Assembly (NCBI GenBank): GCA_937927445.1
Contig: CALAOB010000158.1
Span: 1 to 19,947, forward strand
Reading direction: 5' to 3'
DNA from: an uncultured Oribacterium sp.
GTDB taxonomy: Bacteria; Bacillota; Clostridia; Lachnospirales; Lachnospiraceae
Length of the DNA: 19,947 nucleotides
Part shown: in pieces, positions 7,471 to 14,610 of the stretch
How positions within the stretch are numbered: the first letter of the stretch is position 1
How the letters are laid out: each line of letters opens with the position of its first letter
Notes under the pieces: generated by a model
What the model saw: the letters and a program-made list of their open reading frames with translations, nothing else
What the model was told of the DNA's origin: nothing
Database searches by the model: none
Position numbers and translations under genes: made by a program

Positions 7471-7976
7471 CTATAAAGAAAGCTGGCCACCGGAATCGGA
7501 CCGGTGACCTACACACTCCATTTTTTTCCTGTATTCACGAGGTGTAAGTTTATATCTATCTTTAAACACTCGATTAAATGTTCTTTGACTTTCAAAACCA
7601 CAGTTCAAGCAAATATTTGTAATTGAATCCTGTGGATTTTCCAATTCAGTAACTGCATTATTCAAGCGAACTCCGTTCACATATTTACTAAAATTGCAGT
7701 GAAATGTCTTTGCAAACATTCTTGATAAAACATACTTACACCTAAATCATTTGCCATCTTTTCGAGTGTTATTTGCGAACCATAGTTTTTAGCTACATAT
7801 GCTACCGAACTATAAATTAAGTCATCACTTCCAATTGCATTCTTGTCAATCATTGGCATCTCGGTAAAGACATGTGCCAGTATCATATGAACAGGCGTTT
7901 TCCACTCTGCCGATACCATTTGTTGTTTGTTTTCATACACCAATAACACTCGTAATAGCTCCTTCCGCCTATGTGG
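7471..7976 (-). pseudogene. AraC-family transcriptional regulator, N-terminally truncated and frameshifted
   Basis: Two frames together give the C-terminal half of an AraC regulator. The first reads HRRKELLRVLLVYENKQQ through ITLEKMANDLGVS. The second continues KYVLSRMFAKTF, FSKYVNGVRLNNAV, DSITNICLNCGFESQRTFNRVFK and KLTPREYRKKM, which are the two HTH motifs of the family. The frame changes near 7735-7745. The expected GVSKYVLSRM would be restored by one more AAGT unit, so a 4-bp slippage deletion is likely. The sugar-binding cupin half is missing: the frame begins right after the lacM stop, with an in-frame TGA just upstream. It would have been the regulator of the neighbouring sugar cluster. 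As it stands it is a remnant. Confidence 0.75.
7485..7509 (-). terminator. Terminator-like hairpin at the end of the AraC remnant
   Basis: On the minus strand, GGTCACCGG (7509-7501) pairs with CCGGTGGCC (7493-7485), with one G-T mismatch position and a 7-nt loop. The sequence AGCTTTCTTTATAG follows. The open frame of the AraC remnant reads through the stem, suggesting that its true end was slightly earlier. Confidence 0.45.
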
Positions 7977-7979
7977 TCA

Positions 7980-8933
7980 TCAGCAGATATAGAACGAATA
8001 ATCGATATCTTTTTCTGCACTGATATGGTAAGCATCTTCGACATCGGTTCCCCAACTGTCTATACCACCAACACCGCGAACTGCGCCATATATGCACAAT
8101 ACAGTTCTTCTCGCTGGTGGTAATTCTTCATGATGCAAAGCATTCTCAATTTCACTTGCCGTATATGGCAGGCAGGAAAAGGCAAATGGTGTATCGGCCA
8201 TTTCTATCCGCAGCTTATGATTAGGGGCCTCCATTCTACGATTATCCATACTGGTATGACGAGTGATTTCAAGCCATTCCGTATCCATTCTCATGCCGCA
8301 TTCCTGAGGTACAATATATGGCGTCAAGCTAAGATCCGTAACTTCAAATTCGCCATGCTGTGCACCTGCTTTTCGATCTGGATATGTCTCTCCTGATAAG
8401 CCTTTATAGATGTACTTATCTGCAAGTGTTGGCATAATAAATCTCATACCAAATACCGGAAATTCAGGAAGCCCTGTTTTGCCACTGTAGTGCACATCTA
8501 CTTTGATTTTTCCGGATTTATTCACAGTATAAGATACGATAACCGTCGTAGAAGGAATAGAAATAGTCTTATAAAGATACTTTACAGTAATCTCATTTGC
8601 CGATACATCTCCGCCATAGCTGTTATTATCCGGTGCCTTGCAATTCTGAACAGCTCCATCCATGATCACCTTGACATCCTGGAAATCGATGAACATATCT
8701 GCAGCAAGCCAGTTACCACTTTTAATATGGAATTTGCTTCCTCGGTCATTATCTGTCAAGGCTCTCCAGAACGTAGGTTTCGGGCAACGATAAAGCCATT
8801 CATATCCATCTTTCACGATAGATTCAAGGCCACCCTGTGCATAAGAAAAAATATAGTCAAACCCTACACCATGTACACCCAGGGTGAAGTCGCCATAGAC
8901 TACTCTTAATTTTTCATTATCTGTATAAGCCAT
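7980..8933 (-). CDS. lacM: Beta-galactosidase small subunit LacM
   Basis: This 317-residue protein carries the C-terminal Bgal_small_N domain of GH2 beta-galactosidases. Visible motifs are KPTFWRALTDNDRG (about 52-65), GLPEFPVFGMRF, GLSGETYPDRKAGAQHG and the late RGVGGIDSWGTDV, containing the conserved tryptophan near the active site. In lactobacilli and some other Firmicutes the enzyme is a heterodimer of LacL (about 630 residues) and LacM (about 320). The sizes and order here fit exactly. The gene begins 17 nt inside the 3' end of lacL (8917-8933), the same kind of overlap known for lactobacillus lacLM, so this is a split enzyme and not a frameshift. An AraC remnant follows immediately. Confidence 0.9.
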   Translation of the reverse strand: MAYTDNEKLRVVYGDFTLGVHGVGFDYIFSYAQGGLESIVKDGYEWLYRCPKPTFWRALTDNDRGSKFHIKSGNWLAADMFIDFQDVKVIMDGAVQNCKAPDNNSYGGDVSANEITVKYLYKTISIPSTTVIVSYTVNKSGKIKVDVHYSGKTGLPEFPVFGMRFIMPTLADKYIYKGLSGETYPDRKAGAQHGEFEVTDLSLTPYIVPQECGMRMDTEWLEITRHTSMDNRRMEAPNHKLRIEMADTPFAFSCLPYTASEIENALHHEELPPARRTVLCIYGAVRGVGGIDSWGTDVEDAYHISAEKDIDYSFYIC

Positions 8934-10821
8934 AGTAATACCTCACTTCCTGCATTGCCGGTTTTTCTTTACGGTCTGCGAATAGAATGCCATTTGCTGA
9001 AAACTCATAATCAGCAGGTCTGTCTTCAAAATCGCCGCCATACCGAAGAACCTCCTTGCCTGTTACTGGGTCCTTTACCAGAATTGCCTGATCTATAAAG
9101 TCCCAAATAAATCCGCCCTGATAGAGGTCAAACTCATCAATCAGTTTCATGTAATCGCCAAGTCCACCCATTGAATTACCCATATCGTGCATGAATTCGC
9201 ACAGAATGTAAGGCTTCTTTGGTTTATCGCTTAAATATGCCGCAACGTCCTGTGGCTTCGGATACATTCTACTTTCAATATCTGAAATTGTATCTTCATA
9301 TGCCCTATTATAGTAGGCGCTTTCATAGTGAACTAAACGGCCATCCTTCTTGTTCTTAAAGTAAACGTTCATGGCCTCGATATCATCGCCTGCATAGGAC
9401 TCATTTCCGAGAGACCAGAACAAAATAGAAGTATGATTTTTAAAGGTTTCAAAGCTGGTTCTTGCACGATCCATAACAGCCTCTTTCCACTGCGGAATAG
9501 AACCCGGAACATTACAAGATGGCTCGACAGCCCCAAGCTTTTGGAAAGTACCATGGCTTTCAAGATTGCACTCTGCCATTACATAGATTCCAGCTTCATC
9601 ACAAAGGTAATACCATGGGATTTGATCTGGATAATGACAGGTACGCACTGCATTGATATTATTTTTCAGCATGCAGGCTATATCGGAATGCATCTCTTCT
9701 AATCCGATACATCGTCCGGTCTTTGGACTCCATTCATGGCGATTAACGCCCGTGATAACAAGACGCTTTCCATTCAGATAAATGACTTTATCAATGATCT
9801 CTACTCTTCTAAAGCCAATATCATAAGGGATAATCTCTAATACATTTCCATTTTCTGCATTTTTCAATTCAACTGTGGCATGATATAGATATGGATGATG
9901 ATTATCCCAAGATTTAATCACTCCTGTTTCCGTGTAAATTTCGCCTGTGAGATTTCCGTTTGAACCGTGTAATTTAGTGCTGTTCTCTACAACTACATTA
10001 CCTTCTCTATCTCTTAAAACAAACAGTGCATTTGCAGCGACCTGCATAGTGGCAGATACCTTCATACGTACCGTAACACTACCACGCTTATTGTCATAAT
10101 TCAGTTCAGGCTGAAACCATACATCCTCCATATGAACATCCGGCACTGCTTTCAATGTGACATTTCTAAAGATGCCAAAGAAGCGGAAGAAATCCTGATC
10201 TTCCAGAAATGCAGCTGTACTCATTTTATGAACCTGCACAGCAAGGACATTATCTTTTTCGCGAATATAAGGCGTAAGATCAAACTCTGACGGTGTAAAA
10301 CTATCCTCAGCATAACCAACAAACTGACCATTGAGCCATAAGTACATTGCTTCCTCTACGCCTTCGAAGCAAATACGTATTCTTTTTCCGATCATCGTCG
10401 GTTTTAAATCGAAATGCTTAAGATAGGATCCTACAGGATTATAATTTGCTTCTGAGAACATGCCGGCTTCTGCCCCTCTGCTCTCTAAACTGTAAGCGCC
10501 TCTATGGTACTCTTTTCCCTCCCAAGGGTACATGGTATTGATATAGCGAATCTTATCGTATCCTGCCAATTCAATATGACCAGGTACCATGATTTTATCA
10601 AAACCAGAATCATCAAACCCTTCTTTGTAAAAATCACAAGGTCTGCTTGCTGCGTTTTTACTAAACGCAAACGCCCACTGACCATTCAGCGACTGCGATA
10701 AAGGATTATCCTTTTTTTTCATATCAGCATAGTCCACATAGTACGAATGATCGCTATGTGCATCCAATTGATTCACACGGAATATTTCCGGATTATCCAA
10801 CCATTTTATATCAGCGTTCAT
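8917..10821 (-). CDS. lacL: Beta-galactosidase large subunit LacL (GH2)
   Basis: The 634-residue protein holds the sugar-binding, immunoglobulin-like and TIM-barrel domains of GH2. It shows YPWEG (98-102), FFRFFGIFRNV (211-221), GVNRHEW (358-364) and NNINAVRTCHYP (387-398). The acid/base Glu474 is in LFWSLGNES, and the nucleophile Glu542 is in ILCEFMHDMGNS. It hydrolyses lactose and other beta-galactosides together with LacM, which overlaps its last 17 nt. No signal peptide is seen, so the enzyme acts in the cytoplasm on imported sugar. GGAG lies 7 nt before the ATG. A 108-nt gap separates it from the ROK gene. A TATAGT -10-like box occurs there, without a clear -35, so it may have its own weak promoter. 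Confidence 0.93.
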   Translation of the reverse strand: MNADIKWLDNPEIFRVNQLDAHSDHSYYVDYADMKKKDNPLSQSLNGQWAFAFSKNAASRPCDFYKEGFDDSGFDKIMVPGHIELAGYDKIRYINTMYPWEGKEYHRGAYSLESRGAEAGMFSEANYNPVGSYLKHFDLKPTMIGKRIRICFEGVEEAMYLWLNGQFVGYAEDSFTPSEFDLTPYIREKDNVLAVQVHKMSTAAFLEDQDFFRFFGIFRNVTLKAVPDVHMEDVWFQPELNYDNKRGSVTVRMKVSATMQVAANALFVLRDREGNVVVENSTKLHGSNGNLTGEIYTETGVIKSWDNHHPYLYHATVELKNAENGNVLEIIPYDIGFRRVEIIDKVIYLNGKRLVITGVNRHEWSPKTGRCIGLEEMHSDIACMLKNNINAVRTCHYPDQIPWYYLCDEAGIYVMAECNLESHGTFQKLGAVEPSCNVPGSIPQWKEAVMDRARTSFETFKNHTSILFWSLGNESYAGDDIEAMNVYFKNKKDGRLVHYESAYYNRAYEDTISDIESRMYPKPQDVAAYLSDKPKKPYILCEFMHDMGNSMGGLGDYMKLIDEFDLYQGGFIWDFIDQAILVKDPVTGKEVLRYGGDFEDRPADYEFSANGILFADRKEKPAMQEVRYYYGLYR

Positions 10822-10929
10822 AGTGCTCCTTTCTTTTTTACAAGCTTCTTATGCTTATTTTCAATGGTCTTCGTTACCAATACTATAATCCCGTCGCTCG
10901 ATGGCAGGCGCTACTTTTCGTGTATTAAA

Positions 10930-11891
10930 TCACATATCTTGTTCCCGTGACAGTGCGATTCGAGCTGCGCCAATGATACCGGCATCATTTCCGAGCGCAG
11001 CTATACGAATGTCCGTGTTTTCGGATGCATAGCGAGAATAAAGTTCTGGATAGATGCGTTCCTTCAGCGGCTGCAGGAGTATGTCTCCGCTGGCGCTTAA
11101 ACCGCCTCCGATCAGAAAAACTTCCGGCTGGAAGATATTGATCAGATTGGTGATGCCATCCGATAAGTATCCGCAATATGCATCAAAAATCGCACAGGCG
11201 ATCGGATCCCCCTGTCGTACGGCATCGATGATCATCTTTCCGTTGCAGCGTTTCGCAGCGGTCACAGCAGCATAGAGTGCGGAATTCGGATGCCGTGCAC
11301 CTCGTCGAGGGCCATCTTCGAAAAGGCCGATGCCGAAGCATAGGCTTCCAGACAGCCATGCCTGCCACAGGTACAGGCTTTACCGTTATAGCGGATGACC
11401 ATATGGCCGATTTCACCTGCTGCAGAATTCATGCCATGCCAAATCTTTCCATCGAAGATAATACCACCGCCGACGCCCGTTCCCAGTGTCATGAGAATCA
11501 TGGAATGGCTGTTTTTTCCTGCACCGGCGATATACTCTCCAAATGCGGCTGCCCGGGCATCGTTTTCACAGCAGACTGGAATCGAAAAATACTGTTTTAA
11601 AAGCGCCGCAAACGGTACATTTACGAAATCCAGATTATTGGCATACTCTACGATTCCACTCTTGTAATTCACCGTGCCCGGGATGCCGATGCCCAGACTT
11701 TCGATGTCCTCGAAGCTGTATCCAGATTCGCGTAAAAGCTTTTCCGATAGATGATATATATCCCTCACGATTTCCTCCGGTTGCTTCGGAAGTCCCGTCG
11801 GTACGGACTGTGTGCAGATGATTTGATTTTCCTCGCTGACGAGGCCTGCGGCGATATTTGTGCCGCCCAGATCGATTCCCAAATATAACAT
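10930..11891 (-). pseudogene. ROK-family sugar kinase (glucokinase-like), frameshifted
   Basis: The first frame encodes MLYLGIDLGGTN (ATP-binding DxGGT, Asp7), the catalytic Asp111 in CENDARAAAFGE, GTGVGGGIIFDGK, GEIGHMV and the zinc cluster CTCGRHGC (ligands His163, Cys173, Cys175, Cys180). It stops soon after, with a spurious MLL ending. The correct continuation in another frame reads ARHPNSALYAAVTAAKRC, then VFLIGGGLSASGDIL and LGNDAGIIGAARIAL to the TGA at 10930. The frame changes at about 11294-11305; one missing base would explain it. Repaired, it is about 320 residues, the normal ROK length. It would phosphorylate a hexose released by LacLM. Whether the shift is real or a consensus error cannot be told here. 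AGGAG lies 5 nt before ATG 11891. Confidence 0.82.
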
Positions 11892-11973
11892 ATTCTCTCC
11901 TCTCCATGCCTGCGCTGTCATGCACAGCACACATGCATACGTAAACGCACCCTTCTTCTCTACCGCTGCGCGC

Positions 11974-12906
11974 TCATTCCTGCGAAATCACCAGCGTGAG
12001 CTCTCCGGTCACTTCGGCTTCTCCATAATTCGCCGGGATGATGAAATTCTCTCCGGCTTTCAATGCATGCCCATCGATGCAGCCACTTCCCTCGATCACA
12101 TCGACGATCTGATACTGTCTGGAAGCTTCGATGTGCATGTGCTTCGTGATCACATATTTATCCACTGAAAAATACGGGCAGTGTACCAGTGACTGTGTCG
12201 TATATCCCTCCTGCGGGAAGACCGGCCCTGCCGTCGGCTCAAACCTCTGCGGACAGCGAATCACATCCATGGACTTCTGCAGATGCAGCTCTCTCGGCTT
12301 TCCGTCTTGAAGCCGATCATAATCATATAAACGATAGGTCAGGTCAGAGTTCTGCTGAATCTCGAGTATCAGCGTTCCTTTCCGGATCGCATGCACCGTG
12401 CCTGCCGGGATGAAGAAAAAATCGCCTTTCTTGATCTTATGTACTGAAAGTAAAGAAGTCCACTGATGTTCACGAATCATCTGCGCCAGTTCCTCTTTAC
12501 TTCTGGCATGGTGACCGATGATGATATCTGCCTCCTCATCACAATACACGATATACCAGCACTCGGTTTTTCCCCTGCCTCCATGCTCATGATGAAATGC
12601 ATAGTCATCATCTGGATGCACCTGAATCGAAAGGTCCTCTCTGGCATCGATGAGCTTTACCAGAAGTGGAAATTCCTTTTCACCATCATCGCCGAACAGT
12701 TCTCGATGCTGTATCCAGAGCGCGCCTAAGGTCTGCCCTTTCCATGTGCCTTCGGATACGACACTCTGCCCGTTTCCAGTTGCACTGACCACCCAGGCCT
12801 CCCCTGTATGTTCCCCTTCCGTCTTATATCCATAGCGTTCCTGTAACTTCGTCCCACCCCACAGTACCTGTCGTGTATAGGGTTCCATAAATAGTAATTC
12901 TCTCAT
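11974..12906 (-). CDS. manA: Mannose-6-phosphate isomerase, class I
   Basis: The 310-residue protein is the short Firmicutes-type ManA. It opens with MRELLFMEPYTRQVLWGG, as family members do, which is why I place the start at 12906 and not at the ATG 81 nt upstream. The zinc ligands are visible: Gln95 and His97 in SIQVHPDDD, Glu115 in GKTECWY, and His172 in PAGTVHAI. A second cupin half follows. It interconverts mannose-6-P and fructose-6-P in the cytosol, feeding mannose into glycolysis. It sits 80 nt after uxuA with a large hairpin between them, and 82 nt before the ROK kinase. AGGAG lies 11 nt before the chosen ATG, a slightly long spacing. Confidence 0.9.
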   Translation of the reverse strand: MRELLFMEPYTRQVLWGGTKLQERYGYKTEGEHTGEAWVVSATGNGQSVVSEGTWKGQTLGALWIQHRELFGDDGEKEFPLLVKLIDAREDLSIQVHPDDDYAFHHEHGGRGKTECWYIVYCDEEADIIIGHHARSKEELAQMIREHQWTSLLSVHKIKKGDFFFIPAGTVHAIRKGTLILEIQQNSDLTYRLYDYDRLQDGKPRELHLQKSMDVIRCPQRFEPTAGPVFPQEGYTTQSLVHCPYFSVDKYVITKHMHIEASRQYQIVDVIEGSGCIDGHALKAGENFIIPANYGEAEVTGELTLVISQE

Positions 12907-12934
12907 GGTGTCTGTTTCTCCTGTGTGATGTAGA

Positions 12935-12978
12935 AGAGGCGCTGCAGAAAAAGTACGGAACTCTTCTGCAGCGCCTCT
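12935..12978. terminator. Large perfect hairpin between uxuA and manA
   Basis: The arms at 12935-12949 (AGAGGCGCTGCAGAA) and 12964-12978 are perfect 15-bp inverted copies with a 14-nt loop. No run of T follows in the minus direction, so it is not a standard intrinsic terminator. It could be an RNA processing or stability element that sets unequal expression of uxuA and manA. Confidence 0.5.
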
Positions 12979-12986
12979 CCGGATCA

Positions 12987-14021
12987 TTATTTACTAAGTG
13001 ATGCCAGCTCCTGCTGTGCACAGTTATAAAGTGCCTTGATATATCCCATGGAATATGTCCAGGCGGCGGTCGATCCACCGGTTCCCACACCGTTTCCCCA
13101 AAGTGGTACATGATCTGCATGCAGTACACCATCATAGTCTGCAGCCACAAATGCCTTCATGACGTCGTACATATTCATGTATCCATCTTCCAGCAGGGTT
13201 TCTTCGAAATTCGGAAGCGGGCAGCTTACATTCCGGAAGTGCACGCAGAAGACTTTTTTATTCTCTACGAAGTAGCGGATATCCTCCAGCACGTTTCCGA
13301 AATCCTGTCCACCTTCCAGCCAGCAGCCGATGCACATCTTCATTCCGAGATATGGACTGTTGCCCGCCAGTTCAAATGCGTGTTTGTAAGCGTCCGCCGA
13401 AATGATCAGATTTGAAATGCCGCAGATATGATCCACAGGAGGATCATTTGGATGTAACGCGATCTTCATGTCGATCTCTTCGCAGACCGGCAGCACGCGA
13501 TCCAGCCAGTACTTGAAATTCCCCCACATTTCCTCCTGTGTATAGAATCTGCCATGTGTATACGGGCGTTTCTCCAGTTCCTCCAGATTCACGATTCTCC
13601 CGACACCGCCATGCATTTCCTGACCACTGGTCCACTGTGAGGTATATACCTGATTTGGTTCCCAGGTCATATAGCCGATGTGGATGCCGGCTTTCGCCAG
13701 AATGCGGTTAAATGCATTGTAGTTTTCGATGGCCTGATCCCGTCCTTCCAGGCCGAGATGAATCTTATCATTTTTATAGATATGGGTATTTCCTGCGTCT
13801 GTGCAGACCAGATCATACTTGTGCAGGCGATCGATAAAGCGCATCACACCTTCATATGCTTTCGCTTCATCTAAGGTACCTGTACTGTGATCATATCCGA
13901 TATCCTCATCTTCAAAAATCGTATATACATACTTGATTCCCATCTGCTGAATCAAGAGTAATTGCTCATCCGTATAAGACGATGAAGAGCGGGACTGAAT
14001 CTTTAAATTATCGCCCAACAT
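12987..14021 (-). CDS. uxuA: Mannonate dehydratase (UxuA family)
   Basis: This 344-residue TIM-barrel protein carries UxuA-type motifs: ALHPNDPP (188-195), GISNLIIS (201-208), MCIGCWLEGG (229-238), CVHFRNV (259-265) and LHADHVP (300-306). By analogy with known ManD structures, the metal ligands would be His190, Cys230 or Cys233, His261 and Asp303. The reaction is D-mannonate to 2-keto-3-deoxygluconate in glucuronate catabolism. The N-terminal part is not the usual UxuA start, so it could be a divergent member acting on a related sugar acid. AGGAGG lies 5-6 nt before ATG 14021. An upstream in-frame ATG (14042) lacks an RBS. It follows the solute-binding protein gene by 36 nt, as part of the same cluster. 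Confidence 0.75.
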   Translation of the reverse strand: MLGDNLKIQSRSSSSYTDEQLLLIQQMGIKYVYTIFEDEDIGYDHSTGTLDEAKAYEGVMRFIDRLHKYDLVCTDAGNTHIYKNDKIHLGLEGRDQAIENYNAFNRILAKAGIHIGYMTWEPNQVYTSQWTSGQEMHGGVGRIVNLEELEKRPYTHGRFYTQEEMWGNFKYWLDRVLPVCEEIDMKIALHPNDPPVDHICGISNLIISADAYKHAFELAGNSPYLGMKMCIGCWLEGGQDFGNVLEDIRYFVENKKVFCVHFRNVSCPLPNFEETLLEDGYMNMYDVMKAFVAADYDGVLHADHVPLWGNGVGTGGSTAAWTYSMGYIKALYNCAQQELASLSK

Positions 14022-14057
14022 ACTTGCCTCCTGTGTATACATTGCTGCGTTATCGCA

Positions 14058-14400
14058 TTATTTTACTGTTTTGATGTCCTCCGGTGTCCATACCGTGCTG
14101 GTCACCTGATAGATTCCAGAATCCGCTACCCGATCATTGGAGAAGCAGGTTGAGAAGATAGCACCGACAGGAATCACCAGTGCATGCTCCTGCATCAGTC
14201 TGGAGGAGGTCTTTAAAAGCTCCTTCTTTTCATCGAGTGTCTTCGCTGCTCTCGCACCGAAGAGGGCAGTCTCATAATCCTCCGGATGATCCATCATATT
14301 CAGATAGTTCACGCCCTGAGAGGAGTACAGACGGATATAGTTGTTGGTGAAATCCATCTTGGAGGCACCCTGGCCGGTGATGATACCACCATCATATGAT
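14058..14400 (-). pseudogene. ABC transporter solute-binding protein (family 5), C-terminal fragment
   Basis: The open minus frame encodes YDGGIITGQGASKMDFTN, then SSQGVNYLNMMDHPEDYETAL, KTLDEKKELLKTSSRLMQEHALVIPVG and VWTPEDIKTVK. This is the typical C-terminal end of an oligopeptide/oligosaccharide (SBP_bac_5) binding protein: the KKELLxxxxRLMxEHALxIPV segment is the family's late helix and strand. An in-frame TAA occurs directly upstream of YDGG (near 14403-14405), where the sequence changes to that of the conjugative element. About 400 or more N-terminal residues are missing. It ends 36 nt before uxuA, so it was the importer component of the sugar cluster. It cannot make a working protein here. 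Confidence 0.75.
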
Positions 14401-14485
14401 TACTTCCTATTAGGAACACTGTAAATACAAGGCTTTTCGGAGCCTACAAACCAGAAAAAATAATATTTGATCTATCACATTACGC

Positions 14486-14522
14486 AAAAAGCCGTCCGGC
14501 ATGAAAAACGGGCGGCTTTTTT
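14486..14522 (+). terminator. Intrinsic terminator without an upstream gene
   Basis: GCCGTCCG (14491-14498) pairs with CGGGCGGC (14509-14516), followed by six T. It is oriented on the plus strand, yet no plus-strand gene lies upstream. The gene it served belongs to the missing part of the conjugative element. Positions 14401-14485 hold no gene that I can see. Confidence 0.8.
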
Positions 14523-14610
14523 GCGTGGATAGACGGAAAGGAGGCACAAAAATAACTACAAAATTTTAGCGTTCAAATTTGTGCAACTTTAACGAAAAGG
14601 AGGATCGTAA

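Noticed and set aside
7980..10821. A single lacZ broken by a frameshift
   Set aside because: Both parts have the lengths of LacL and LacM, each has its own start, and they overlap by 17 nt as in known heterodimeric enzymes.
500..14430. Matching attachment-site direct repeats between the BRO junction and the solute-binding protein junction
   Set aside because: I compared 500-575 with 14380-14430 by eye and saw no shared direct repeat of useful length.
14558..14582. Imperfect palindrome ACAAAATTT...AAATTTGT before the ParB-like gene
   Set aside because: It is AT-rich and short, with one gap, so it could arise by chance. It is mentioned only as a possible operator.
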